In this document: positions 25,845 through 36,100 of the stretch, in pieces
Layout: the number at the start of each line of letters is the position of its first letter
How positions within the stretch are numbered: position 1 is the first letter of the stretch
Assembly: GCF_000427405.1 (NCBI RefSeq)
Contig: NZ_KE386492.1
Coordinates: 171,690 to 235,689, forward strand
Length of the DNA stretch: 64,000 bases
Direction of reading: 5' to 3'
Origin: Flectobacillus major DSM 103
GTDB taxonomy: Bacteria > Bacteroidota > Bacteroidia > Cytophagales > Spirosomataceae
Program-made: the position numbers and the translations under genes
The notes under the pieces: generated by a model
Database searches by the model: none
Told to the model about the DNA's origin: nothing
The model's input: only the letters and a program-made list of their open reading frames with translations

Positions 25845-26714
25845 CTAGAATAATTGTTCGTATTGCTTTGGTAAAGCTTTGAGTGGTTTGATACGAATAT
25901 CACGGTAAAAAACTTCAGCAGCTTCGCTTTGTAATTGTATTTTTCCACTAGTCATAGGTATTTCTTTGCCATCGGGCTGTATATAGCGTGAATTTTTTAA
26001 GACCATCACCACACGACCATTAACAATATGCAAGCTTTTTCCTTCAAAACAAATGAGCTCTAGGGTATTCCAATCGTTGTTAGGTTTTTCATAATTGGCC
26101 GAACGAACACAGTAATAATCGCCACCAGTTTTGAATGGTGCAAAGGGTTGTGTTTGGTCGGCAACACGATTCATAATACCTTCCGACTGGAAAGAACGTA
26201 TATCGATAGCCGAGTTGGCTTGACACCAAAAATCACCAGTATGTCCTTCCATAATCTGAAACTCCTGTGAGAGCATCCACGCACGCCAGTATTCTACCCC
26301 AGCGTCTCCGTTAGAATGGTAAAGAACTCCCGAATCACGAAGTTTATCTTTGCGAGGTTCATATTTGGCTGTACCCCATTTTACTTGAAGCTTCAGATGA
26401 TAGTTTTCGTATGATTTGCTGGTAAATAAACAGCCGTAGATTTCGCCGCTTACTCGTAATACAGGCCCAGAGGGGTCGTTGATTACAGAAAAAACATGCG
26501 TATCGTCTTTGTTATAACCAATAGGGCTAATGGGTTTTCCTGTACTATCTTTCGGTATATTTCCATTATAGTTTGATTTATGGCGATAACTCAAATAGCG
26601 TTCCCATTGGCTAAGATTTTGATCTAGCAAAGGTATCCATTCGTCAGGCTGACGCATAGATGATAGTAACAAAAAGGGCATTAAAATAACAAAATACAAG
26701 TATATTCGTTTCAT
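25845..26714 (-). CDS. Secreted DUF1080 (3-keto-disaccharide hydrolase-like) protein
   Basis: 289 residues with a hydrophobic signal (about 1-19). The rest is a concanavalin-like beta-sandwich of the DUF1080 family, shown by EWIPLLDQNLSQWERY near the start, DSGVLYHSNGD in the middle and IQLQSEAAEVFYRDIRIKPL at the end. Some members act on 3-keto-glycosides or bind sugars; which applies here is unknown. It is transcribed divergently from an AraC-type regulator at 26862, which probably controls it. Confidence 0.88.
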   Translation of the reverse strand: MKRIYLYFVILMPFLLLSSMRQPDEWIPLLDQNLSQWERYLSYRHKSNYNGNIPKDSTGKPISPIGYNKDDTHVFSVINDPSGPVLRVSGEIYGCLFTSKSYENYHLKLQVKWGTAKYEPRKDKLRDSGVLYHSNGDAGVEYWRAWMLSQEFQIMEGHTGDFWCQANSAIDIRSFQSEGIMNRVADQTQPFAPFKTGGDYYCVRSANYEKPNNDWNTLELICFEGKSLHIVNGRVVMVLKNSRYIQPDGKEIPMTSGKIQLQSEAAEVFYRDIRIKPLKALPKQYEQLF

Positions 26715-26861
26715 GAAGGTATTATTAGAGATGAGATAGATAGATTATAGTATCACAAAACTAATTGATAGGTTGAACTTGTTAATGGTAAAAATCCATT
26801 ATATCTTGGTATATATATGGTATAATAGCGTATTTATCTAGTCAATATATTTTTTAGGTTT

Positions 26862-27695
26862 ATGAAACGATACATTTTGCATACACCCTTCAATATTTAC
26901 CATTTTGAAGCCACCCAATGGCCACATTCGGTTCATAAGCATACCTATTTTGAAATCATTTTTATTTTGCGGGGCAATGGTATTCATAATATCAACGGTA
27001 ATGCCTTTGAATATACCGAAGGCGATGTATTTCTGTTGGGGCCAGAAGATTACCATAATTTTGAAATCAATCTACAAACCGAGTTTTGTTTTATTCGGTT
27101 TAATGATTTTTTCAATAAACAGCAGCTTGCAGAAAAAAACAACTCGTGGGTGGCCATCATGGATACCTTGCTTTATACCTCATCACAAAGTCGTGGGTCA
27201 ATAGTCCATGACAAGCAAGAAAAGCAAAAGTTGCATCATCTTTTGGCTGTGTTGGAAGAAGAATATGAGCATCAGTCGCCCTATTTTGAAATCATAAGAG
27301 ATAACCTGATGCGAAGCATTATGATGATTCTTGCTCGAAACCTTTTGGGGCAAACACCTACAAAAACTGTTCCTAGAGATTCGGTTGAGGCTATTTTGAG
27401 GTATATCAAGCAGCATATTTATGAGCCTCCTAAGCTAAGTATCGAACACCTGGCCGAGGTGTTTCATTATTCGCCAGCTTACGTTAGCCTTTTCTTTAAA
27501 AGACACACAGGCGAATCCTTGAAGCAGTATATTACCCAACACAAAATCAAACTTATTGAAGCTCGTTTGTTGTATAGCCAACTTAGCTTGACCGAAATAG
27601 CCGATGAGTTTGGCTTTACTGATGAAAGTCATTTTTGTAAACAGTTTAAAAAATATACTGGAACAACCCCCACAGCTTTTAGAAAAATGGAATAA
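26862..27695 (+). CDS. AraC family transcriptional regulator
   Basis: 277 residues: an N-terminal cupin (about 10-95, with HSVHKHTYFEIIFILRGNG and GDVFLLGPEDYH) and a C-terminal double helix-turn-helix (about 178-277; LSIEHLAEVFHYSPAYVSLFFKRHTG, then LTEIADEFGFTDESHFCKQFKKYTG). Such proteins bind a sugar or related effector with the cupin and activate nearby genes. It is divergent from the DUF1080/Dabb unit across 147 bases, which hold a small inverted repeat (TAATGG 26783-26788, CCATTA 26796-26801) as a possible site. A role for the adjacent PUL is possible but that locus has its own regulator. Confidence 0.9.
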   Translation: MKRYILHTPFNIYHFEATQWPHSVHKHTYFEIIFILRGNGIHNINGNAFEYTEGDVFLLGPEDYHNFEINLQTEFCFIRFNDFFNKQQLAEKNNSWVAIMDTLLYTSSQSRGSIVHDKQEKQKLHHLLAVLEEEYEHQSPYFEIIRDNLMRSIMMILARNLLGQTPTKTVPRDSVEAILRYIKQHIYEPPKLSIEHLAEVFHYSPAYVSLFFKRHTGESLKQYITQHKIKLIEARLLYSQLSLTEIADEFGFTDESHFCKQFKKYTGTTPTAFRKME

Positions 27696-27802
27696 GAAAA
27701 TAGATGGCGAAAAATAGCAAAAATACCCGCTGTGTACAAGAAGTATGAATAGCGGGCTTAAATAGATAACAGAGGCTTCAGAATGAAATAGGCTAAGTTA
27801 GT

Positions 27803-27864
27803 GAGGTACAAAGAAAAGTTAGGCTATAACCACCTATGGTTGGTCGCTTTAAGCTTTGTACCTC
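27803..27864. terminator. Hairpin between convergent AraC and susD genes
   Basis: GAGGTACAAAG (27803-27813) and CTTTGTACCTC (27854-27864) form an 11-base stem with a long loop holding a second small hairpin (CCACCTATGGTTGG). It is placed to end both transcripts. Confidence 0.45.
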
Positions 27865-27904
27865 TTTCCCTAGTTTAGAGGCTAATGATTTTTGTTGTAA
27901 TGGG

Positions 27905-29533
27905 TTAATAGCCAGGGTTTTGTTGTAATACAGCGTCTTTGTTGAGTTGTATTTCGGTAAGAGGAATAGGCAATAATAAATGTGTATTGCTAAGTCCTTT
28001 AACAGGATTTACAGCACTATTTGCATTCAGGCGATTGACACGACTTACCAGCGTTTTGGTACGCATCAAGGTCATTCGGCGGTTTTCTTCACCAATTAAC
28101 TCTCTGGCTCTTTCATCCAAGATAAAATCGAGCGAAACATCAGAAGCCTCAATTTTGCCCACATTAGGATAGCTTGGAAATGCTCTTGCACGTAGGACAT
28201 TCAGGGTATTGGCGGCATCTTGTAATTTTCCTTGTTTGAATTGAGCTTCGGCCAACAACAGATAGGTTTCGCCTAAACGCATCAAAATAAAATCTTTAAT
28301 CATCGCAAATCCAAAGGTATCGTTAGGGTCAAACTGGTACCATTTGGTGGTATGTGGAGCTAAATTGAACAGTGTATCGCTACCAGCATAGGGTACAGGC
28401 TTACCATATAAGGCTGTTTGGACAGGGTCATTATAAACATAACGGCGACGAATATTATTGGCTGAGTTACGAATATCGCCTTGTTGGTAAAGGTTATAAA
28501 TCACCCAGTTGCTTAATCTTAATCTACCCAAAGCACGCCCACCGGTAGAATCGGACAGGGCCATTCCTTTTACATTATGATAAGCTGCTCCCCAAACCCT
28601 GCGTTGTTGAGCACTACCTGTATTACCACCCACTACGGTACTAGGGTTTTCTTGCTCTAAAACCCAAATGGCTTCGGTATTACCTTGGCTTCTGCGTTGG
28701 TTGCCATATACAAACATATCTGAATAGTAGTCGCCTGTAGTACTTGTTTTGATACCATATCTATTTTTGACAAGCTTAAATTTACCACTATTAATAATAG
28801 CCTGTAATTGAGCTTCGGCCAAGTCTGGTTTTCCCATTCTCAAATACGTTTCTCCTAGCAATTGCATTGCCATATACTTGTTGGCACGGCCATAAAGCTT
28901 GCCTTTTGCATTGCTTTTAACATCGTCAATATCGGGTAAATTGGCAATAGCAAAGGTTAAGTCACTAACGATTAGATTATTTACTTGGTCGACAGGAGCA
29001 CGAGTAAAGTCGGTTTTAGGAGCAGTCAGAGCTTCTGTCAAAAGAGGTACATCGCCAAAACAAGTAGCCAAATTGTTGTAAGCGTATGCTCTAAAAAACT
29101 TAGCTTCAGCATTAATCTTATTTTTACCTACAGTACTAATTCCCTTTAAGCTAGGCGATTCGATAGAATTGATAATAATATTAGATAAATTGATTAATAC
29201 ATAGTTTCTGTCCCAAGTACGGCCTGCTGCCCCATCGGTAGGTGTTAGGCGTGTATAATCGTAATAAGGAATTTCGATACCCTGTTGATTGGCGGTTGCA
29301 TTGGCCACATCAGTACCCACTTGCCATACACTTAGCCATCCTTGCTGGTCAGACCACGTAAGAATAGTACTTGTATGATTATATAAGCCTATCAAAGAGG
29401 CTTCAAAACCCAACGAGTCGTTGAGGGTTGCGGGTGTATACGATGAAAAAGGTTTTTCCGCAAGAAAAGAATCCCTACAAGAAGTTGCCAGTACAATTAC
29501 CGACAGTAGGAGAATTTGAATAAATGATTTCAT
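27905..29533 (-). CDS. SusD-like glycan-binding lipoprotein
   Basis: 542 residues. Signal peptide with lipobox LATSC (Cys19), then the SusD N-terminal segment and the RagB/SusD TPR-like scaffold, ending with DFILDERARELIGEENRRMTLMRT and PIPLTEIQLNKDAVLQQNPGY, both typical. SusD proteins sit on the cell surface as a lid for the SusC transporter and bind glycan. It follows susC by 27 bases and forms the uptake pair of this polysaccharide utilization locus. The sugar bound cannot be read from sequence. Confidence 0.95.
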   Translation of the reverse strand: MKSFIQILLLSVIVLATSCRDSFLAEKPFSSYTPATLNDSLGFEASLIGLYNHTSTILTWSDQQGWLSVWQVGTDVANATANQQGIEIPYYDYTRLTPTDGAAGRTWDRNYVLINLSNIIINSIESPSLKGISTVGKNKINAEAKFFRAYAYNNLATCFGDVPLLTEALTAPKTDFTRAPVDQVNNLIVSDLTFAIANLPDIDDVKSNAKGKLYGRANKYMAMQLLGETYLRMGKPDLAEAQLQAIINSGKFKLVKNRYGIKTSTTGDYYSDMFVYGNQRRSQGNTEAIWVLEQENPSTVVGGNTGSAQQRRVWGAAYHNVKGMALSDSTGGRALGRLRLSNWVIYNLYQQGDIRNSANNIRRRYVYNDPVQTALYGKPVPYAGSDTLFNLAPHTTKWYQFDPNDTFGFAMIKDFILMRLGETYLLLAEAQFKQGKLQDAANTLNVLRARAFPSYPNVGKIEASDVSLDFILDERARELIGEENRRMTLMRTKTLVSRVNRLNANSAVNPVKGLSNTHLLLPIPLTEIQLNKDAVLQQNPGY

Positions 29534-29560
29534 AATATTTTATTTTAGGATTGCTGCCAG

Positions 29561-32500
29561 TTAACGAAGACTAATATTAAGACCCAACACAAACGTACGT
29601 GTAAGAGGATAGTTGTTTGCCCAGTCACCCGAACCTCTTTGCTGTTGTACGGCCTCTGGGTCCCAGCCAATCCAATTTGTAAACGTATGTAGGTTACGGC
29701 CACTTGCATATACAGTAAGCCCACCCAAATGTAGCTTTTCTAGTAAATTTTGATTAAAAACATAACTCAAGGTTACATCTTTGATACGTGTATAACTGGC
29801 ATCAGAAGCATAGCCATAGCCTCTTGGGTTTTTGTAAGCCAAAGAAGGTCGTGTATTGCTTTGATTTTCGGCTGTCCAGTAGCCCACATCAATAGGCGTA
29901 TTTCGTTTGCCTGTTTCGTCGGCATAAGTTAAGTCGGCATTGTTGCGAGTAACCCCCTGTACTGTTTGGATAAATACATTCAAGTGTAGGTTTTTATAGT
30001 GGAATGTATTGGTAATACCACCTGTCCATTTTGGAGTAGTTTGACCCAAAATAGTACGGTCTTCGGCAGTAATTTTTCCGTCGCCATTCAAATCAGCAAA
30101 TTTCAAATCGCCAGCCAATGCTCCAGGGTCTTGCTTAGAGGCATCTTCGCCTTTTTGCCAAACCCCCAAAAGTTTGTAATCATAAACAACGCTAATAGGT
30201 TGTCCAATAAACCATCGGTTGCCTAGGTCGTCTTTTTTGTCGCCGTACAAATCCACAATTTTGTTATGGTTAGAGGCAAACACAAAAGTGCTTTCCCATT
30301 TAAAATCACCTTTTGTGACATTTCGGGTATTGAGGGTAAGTTCGATCCCTGTATTTGAGGTTTCACCTAGGTTATCAAAAACGTTGCTATATCCTGTAAT
30401 AATAGGAAGGCTTCTTAATAATAATAGACCAGTTGTGCTGTTTTGGTAAAGTTCTACGCTACCGTTTATACGGTTGTTCATCAAACCGAAATCTATACCA
30501 ATATTTTTGCTGAGGGTACTTTCCCACTGAAGATTGGCATTGCCGAGGTTACCAGCCACAGCACCGATACTACTTACCCCATTAAATGGACTCCGAACGG
30601 TGTTATCGGTAGTAATAGTACGATACACACTGATAGCCTCATTGCCTGATTTTCCGACAGATAAACGTAATTTTAAGTTATTGATTAAACTTAAATCTCT
30701 CATAAAAGGCTCGTTCATAATATTCCAGCCTAGAGCTGCCGATGGAAATAAACCATACTTCGAGGTATTAGCTCCAAATACCGAAGAACCATCACGGCGA
30801 GCTGTAACTGTCAATAAATAACGGCTATCGTAAGTATAGTTTACACGGAGCATCTGCGAATTAAGACCATAACGGTCGGCATACGAACTTCCCGATTGGG
30901 TAGCACCAGCACCAATATTATTGTATGATAATTCGTCGTTGACAAAACCTACAGCTGTAACACTGGCAGTATTGTATTTACGTTGTTGGGCAGAGTATAA
31001 CCCTGTAAAGTCAAGGTGGTGCTTGCCCCAATCTTTGGTATATGACAATATGTTTTCAAGGGTATAGCTATTTGTTTCGCTATATGAGCTATAGGCTGTA
31101 CCAAGCAAGTCGTTGGCTTTGCGGCCTGTATAAGTTGCCACATGAGTTGGAATATACGAATACCCCAAGTTCATTCTGTATTTTAGCCCTTTTAAAAGCC
31201 CCGAAAATTGTATTTCTGCATAACCATTACCATTGAGGTTTGTGCTGCCATTGACACGGTCGGTTGTTAGTCCCAACATTGGGTTGGTGTATAATTGCTC
31301 AGGAAACATCGGATAAATTGTATAACTTCCGTCGCTATTGTATTCTTGCCCATACGGACTCATGGCTGTGGCATTGAGCAAGTTGGTACGGCCGCCGTCA
31401 TAATTGTTATTGGCAATAAACAATGACGTACCTACTGTTAGGTAATCAGTAACGTTGACATCTAGGTTTGAGCGGAAACTGATTCTTTTATATTGATACC
31501 CTTTTATTACTCCTTTTTGGTCGAGGTAATCGCCTGAAATAAAGTATTTTACATTGGGCGACCCACCCGAAATACTCAAGTTATGGTTCTGTAAAACACC
31601 AGTTTGGCTAGCTTCTTTTAGCCAATCGGTAGTAATACCTGCATTGTAGTTGGCTAGTTCGTTGTAGTTGGGTACAGGGCTTGTTTGTGGTTGGCCTGTT
31701 TGAGCAAGGTAGTCTTTGTATTTTTGTAAATATTGTTCTCCATTGCGTGGCGTAAGAATGTGTGCAAACTCCTCGATACCCGTATAGGTACTATAGCGAA
31801 TAGAAGGTTTGCCTGTTTTACCTCTTTTGGTGGTAATCAAGATGACCCCATTAGCTCCATTTGTACCATAAATAGCCACTGCCGAAGCATCTTTTAGGAT
31901 TTCCATCGACTCTATATCATTGGGGTTGATGTCGTTGAGCGAGCCACCTGTTTTGCTCAAAGGAATACCATCTACTACCACATAAGGGCCTGAGTTGGCA
32001 TTGATCGAGTTCTGGCCTCTGATAATCGTTGAGGGAGTAGAGCCAGGAACAGATGATGACTGTGAGATATTTACACCCGCTACCGAACCTTGTACGGCTT
32101 GCAAAACATTGGTAATAGGTAACTGCGATAGGCGTTCTTTAGGAACAGATGCCACCGAACCCGTAATATCCGAGCGTTTTTGAGTACCATATCCTACAAC
32201 CACTACTTCGTCGAGCGATTTAGCATCGGCTTTGAGGGGTATATTGACAACGGTTCGCCCCGAAATAGCGATTTCCTCTGTAATAAAACCTACATACGAA
32301 ATAACCAACACTGGGTTGGTAGATTCTTCGGGTACTTTTATGGTAAAGTTTCCTTTGGCATCGGTATTTGTGCCAATATTTGTTCCTTTCAGTACAACAC
32401 TTGCACCTGGCAAACCCTCACCTTTTTCATCGACAATTTGTCCTGTAATTGTTTTGTCTTTTGGGGCAGTTGTTTTAGTGTTGGTGATTTTGTTTAGCAC

Positions 32501-32599
32501 AAGTCCATGTTGTGGATAATCACCTTTGGTAATGTAACGGGCTGATATGCCACTCATAGGCAACATTGCTCCGTAAAGAAGTAACCATTTAATTTTCAT
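29561..32599 (-). CDS. SusC-like TonB-dependent glycan transporter
   Basis: 1012 residues from ATG at 32599; a GTG at 32605 gives only two more residues and is not needed. Domains: signal (about 1-22), carboxypeptidase-regulatory domain (about 50-135; ITGQIVDEKGEGLPGASVVLKG), TonB box region DEVVVVGYGTQKRSDITGSV, plug with RGQNSINANSGPYVVVDG and a large barrel. It moves oligosaccharides across the outer membrane using TonB energy. A candidate activator site lies at 32738-32759 with the -7 element at 32701-32708. It is divergent from the HTCS regulator. Confidence 0.95.
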   Translation of the reverse strand: MKIKWLLLYGAMLPMSGISARYITKGDYPQHGLVLNKITNTKTTAPKDKTITGQIVDEKGEGLPGASVVLKGTNIGTNTDAKGNFTIKVPEESTNPVLVISYVGFITEEIAISGRTVVNIPLKADAKSLDEVVVVGYGTQKRSDITGSVASVPKERLSQLPITNVLQAVQGSVAGVNISQSSSVPGSTPSTIIRGQNSINANSGPYVVVDGIPLSKTGGSLNDINPNDIESMEILKDASAVAIYGTNGANGVILITTKRGKTGKPSIRYSTYTGIEEFAHILTPRNGEQYLQKYKDYLAQTGQPQTSPVPNYNELANYNAGITTDWLKEASQTGVLQNHNLSISGGSPNVKYFISGDYLDQKGVIKGYQYKRISFRSNLDVNVTDYLTVGTSLFIANNNYDGGRTNLLNATAMSPYGQEYNSDGSYTIYPMFPEQLYTNPMLGLTTDRVNGSTNLNGNGYAEIQFSGLLKGLKYRMNLGYSYIPTHVATYTGRKANDLLGTAYSSYSETNSYTLENILSYTKDWGKHHLDFTGLYSAQQRKYNTASVTAVGFVNDELSYNNIGAGATQSGSSYADRYGLNSQMLRVNYTYDSRYLLTVTARRDGSSVFGANTSKYGLFPSAALGWNIMNEPFMRDLSLINNLKLRLSVGKSGNEAISVYRTITTDNTVRSPFNGVSSIGAVAGNLGNANLQWESTLSKNIGIDFGLMNNRINGSVELYQNSTTGLLLLRSLPIITGYSNVFDNLGETSNTGIELTLNTRNVTKGDFKWESTFVFASNHNKIVDLYGDKKDDLGNRWFIGQPISVVYDYKLLGVWQKGEDASKQDPGALAGDLKFADLNGDGKITAEDRTILGQTTPKWTGGITNTFHYKNLHLNVFIQTVQGVTRNNADLTYADETGKRNTPIDVGYWTAENQSNTRPSLAYKNPRGYGYASDASYTRIKDVTLSYVFNQNLLEKLHLGGLTVYASGRNLHTFTNWIGWDPEAVQQQRGSGDWANNYPLTRTFVLGLNISLR

Positions 32600-32700
32600 A
32601 GGCACTCGATAGGATTTCGTTGTTTGGTTTTGGAATAATATTATTTAAGGAATTACTTGATTTTGATATTAGAAATGGTAAATCTAACATTTGAATAATG

Positions 32701-32708
32701 CAAATCTA
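32701..32708 (-). promoter_or_regulatory. -7 element of susCD
   Basis: The minus strand reads TAGATTTG (TAnnTTTG). No -33 TTTG is present; an activator site lies upstream instead, typical of a promoter that needs activation. Confidence 0.5.
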
Positions 32709-32737
32709 CGGGGGAAGAATCTGATACGAGGGGGAGG

Positions 32738-32759
32738 TTTTCGTCAAAAAAAGGGGATA
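32738..32759 (-). promoter_or_regulatory. PUL activator site, copy 1
   Basis: The plus strand reads TTTCGTCAAAAA then AAGGGGATA. The same word occurs at 41178-41199 upstream of the GH43 operon; the GGGG in each is exactly 45 bases from the end of its -7 box. Likely bound by the HTCS at 33106. The upstream half of 32600-33105 also holds a run of nine G (32881-32889) and no gene. Confidence 0.55.
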
Positions 32760-33105
32760 TAATCACTTAGACTTGTAGATCTGAATGATTATTGGATAAA
32801 GCCAAAAAACAAGTGCCAAATTTGATAAAATTAGGGCTTTATTTTCCTAAATAAATATCAATAAATAAGGTTTTGTGAGAGGGGGGGGGCTATAAAAAAG
32901 TGGTCTAGTGTATTGTAGTGACGGATTATTTCAAGTATTTATGTAGTTTTGGAGGCTTTAGGTCTATGATAAGCAAGTGGAGTTGTATTACTAGACAGGT
33001 TAAAAAAGAGATAAAGGTTTTGGAAAAAAGTAGTAAAAGACTTTGAGAAACCATGTGAGGAACTTAGCTGGAATATGGGAGGAGTTTAAAAGAAAAGTGT
33101 GTTTT

Positions 33106-36100
33106 ATGAAAAAGTATATATTGCTGATTTGTGGGCTATGTTTATATGCCCAATGGGGACAAGCGCAATCGGGTGAAGATAGGTTTCGTTTTGAACACCT
33201 TACCGTTAATGAAGGGCTACCTCATAGTGATGCCATGAGTGTTGTTCAAGACAATGCAGGGTTTATTTGGGTAGCAACCAACGACGGAGTTGCTCGTTTT
33301 GATGGTTATGAAATTAAGCGATATAACCTTCCTGTAAATCCTAAAAATGGACTAACGAGCAACAGAATTCAATCACTCCATAAAGATTTTCGAGGGTATT
33401 TGTGGAGTGGTGCTGAACGGGCAGGGTTGAGCTTTTATGATGAAAATTACGATCATTTTATCAATATTAATGATAGAACTACCAGTACCGTCGATAAAAA
33501 AACATTGGCTATACTAAGGAATACAAGTGTATTAAATATTAGTTCGGATAGGCAAGGGCATATATTTGCAGGTACACGAGAGGGGGTTTTTATGTTGACC
33601 CTCAATTTGCACAATGAGTTGATAGACATACAGCAAATATCTTTGGGTAGCCAAAAAGTCTATACAGCTTCTGACTTGGCAGTAGACTCTTCAGGAACGC
33701 TATGGATAGGCACTGATGGAAAAGGGCTTTGGTATTTGGAGGCTACATGGATAAAGGCTGGAAGAAATATAGCAAAAATTGCTCCTATGTCTGTTGATGA
33801 AGTTAGTGCTTTGCATTTTGATAAAAAAGGTAATTTGTGGATTGGTGCTAACAACCGTATCTATTGGGTGGCTGCTCAGGAGTTTAAAGAAAGGCATCCT
33901 TTCGACAAACACCCGCTTCCTCAAACCCTAGAGGGTATTGAATGTATAGAGGTAGATTCATTTGGTCGCTTGTGGGTAGGAACTAATTTTGGACTATATT
34001 TTTGGGAAGCACAGCCCAATAATACCAATATACCTGTAGTACAGGAAAAAGTGAGTATTTTTTTGCCGAAAGACGATAACCCTTATAGTATCAACTCTGG
34101 CCGAATACATCAGGTTTTTGAAGATAAAAATCAAATTCTGTGGTTTGCTGCTTCGGCAGGAGGACTCAATAAGGTAGACTTACGACATAAACCTTTCCAT
34201 AATTTGCAACGACAGTTTAAGCAGAACCCAACTTTACCCAATAATTATGTTAATGCTTTGCACAAAGATTTTCAACATAATTGGCTTTGGATTGGGACTC
34301 GCAATGGTTTTTCACGGTATGATTTTACAACAAAAACCTATAAAAATTACCTAAATAGAGAGGCTCTGGGTGATGCAACGGGCATAGATGTCGCTTCGTT
34401 TTGCCAAACTACCAGCGGAAGCCTTTGGGTGGGTACTCGATACAATGGCTTGATTCGCCTTCAAAATAACCAAATAACAACTTTTAAGCAGCTCAATCCA
34501 CAGTTGAGTTTGTTCAGTACCAGTATCGAAAGTATTGTAGAAGACAACGACGGGTCTATTTGGCTGGCTACCTTTGAATTAGGACTTATTCATCTTGATA
34601 AAAATGGCAAATTTTTAGCTCAATTTTCACTCGACGACAACCAGTTGCCTTCTCGGCAATTTACGTACTTGCTGTACGAAAAAGAAAAGGGAATATTGTG
34701 GGCAAGTACACGAGACATAGGTGTTTTGAAAATTCAAATTATGCCGCAAAAACTACATGTTTTAGAACAGTTTTCTTATAAAAAAAATGACAAAAACAGC
34801 CTCAGTGTTAACTGTGCTTGGCCGCTCTTGAAAGATACCGAGGGGGCTATTTGGGTGGGTACAATTGGCGGTGGGCTCAATCGTATCATTCCTATGGCCT
34901 CTGGCAAATATCGAGTACAGAGGTATCAAACGCCAGAAATGAATGTAGAAACATTACTGTCGGACGAAAAGGGAAACCTCTGGATTGGTGGTTCGGGGTT
35001 GAGCCGATTTACCCCTAAAAATAAACAATGGCTGCACTATAATGTAGCCGACGGTATCCAAAGCAATTCGTTTAAGGTGGGTGCCGCCTGTAAAGCTACC
35101 GACGGAACGCTCTTTATGGGTGGAATAAAAGGAGTAACTTACTTTCGGCCGAGCCAGATTTTGCCTAATCAGTACGCTCCAAAAGTATGGCTAACCAATC
35201 TTCGGATTTTTAACAAGGTTGTTCATGTTGGCGAAAAAATCAATAACCGAGTTTTGTTAAATAAGCCAATGAGCAAAACCCATCAAGTAACAATTCATGC
35301 CGATGAAAATGATTTTTCGATAGAGTTTGTGGGTCTTAATTACAGTAACCCCAATAAGAATACTTATGCCTATCGCCTTGTAGGCTATAACGACAATTGG
35401 ATATATCCTGCTGCTGGGCAACGAACGGCTAGTTTTTCAAATCTTGCTGCGGGTCAATATTACTTTTCTGTAAAGGTCGACAACGGCGAAGGCCGTTGGT
35501 CTGAGCAGCCCGCCACTTTGCAAATTACAATATTGCCACCTTGGTACTATACTTGGTGGGCGTATTTGCTATACCTAAGCTTGATTGCTATTGGGTTGTT
35601 GATATACCGAAAAATCACCTTGAGTCAACAAGAGTTACGTAATACTTTGGCCTTAGAAAAGTTCAAGACAGAAAAAGAAAAAGAAGTTACAGACATAAAA
35701 CTTCGATTTTTTACCAATGTTTCCCATGAACTTCGTACACCGCTTACTTTGATTATGGGGCCGCTAGAAGACCTTGTTTCTACCCAAGGCAATAATCATA
35801 ATAAATTGATACTGATGCACCAGCAAACCAAAAAATTGCTTGATTTAGTAAATCAACTATTAGAGTTTCGTAAAGTGGAAGCGGGACATATTTCTTTACA
35901 TGCTTCAGAAGGAAATATTATCCATTTTTTGACAGAAATATTTTTGATTTTTCAGTTAAAAGCAGAAGAGTATCAATTTGACTATGCTATTACGATTCCT
36001 AATGAGCCTGTGACAATGTTTTTTGACTGGAGTAAGCTCGAAATCGTTTTGACCAATTTGTTGTCAAATGCTTTTAAATATACACCTCATGGCGGAAAAA

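Noticed and set aside
26801-26826. TGGTATA direct repeats before the AraC gene as operator
   Set aside because: Low complexity AT-rich text; cannot be told from chance.
33043-33105. TTG start that extends the HTCS by 21 residues
   Set aside because: The extension has no signal peptide, while the ATG at 33106 opens a clear one.
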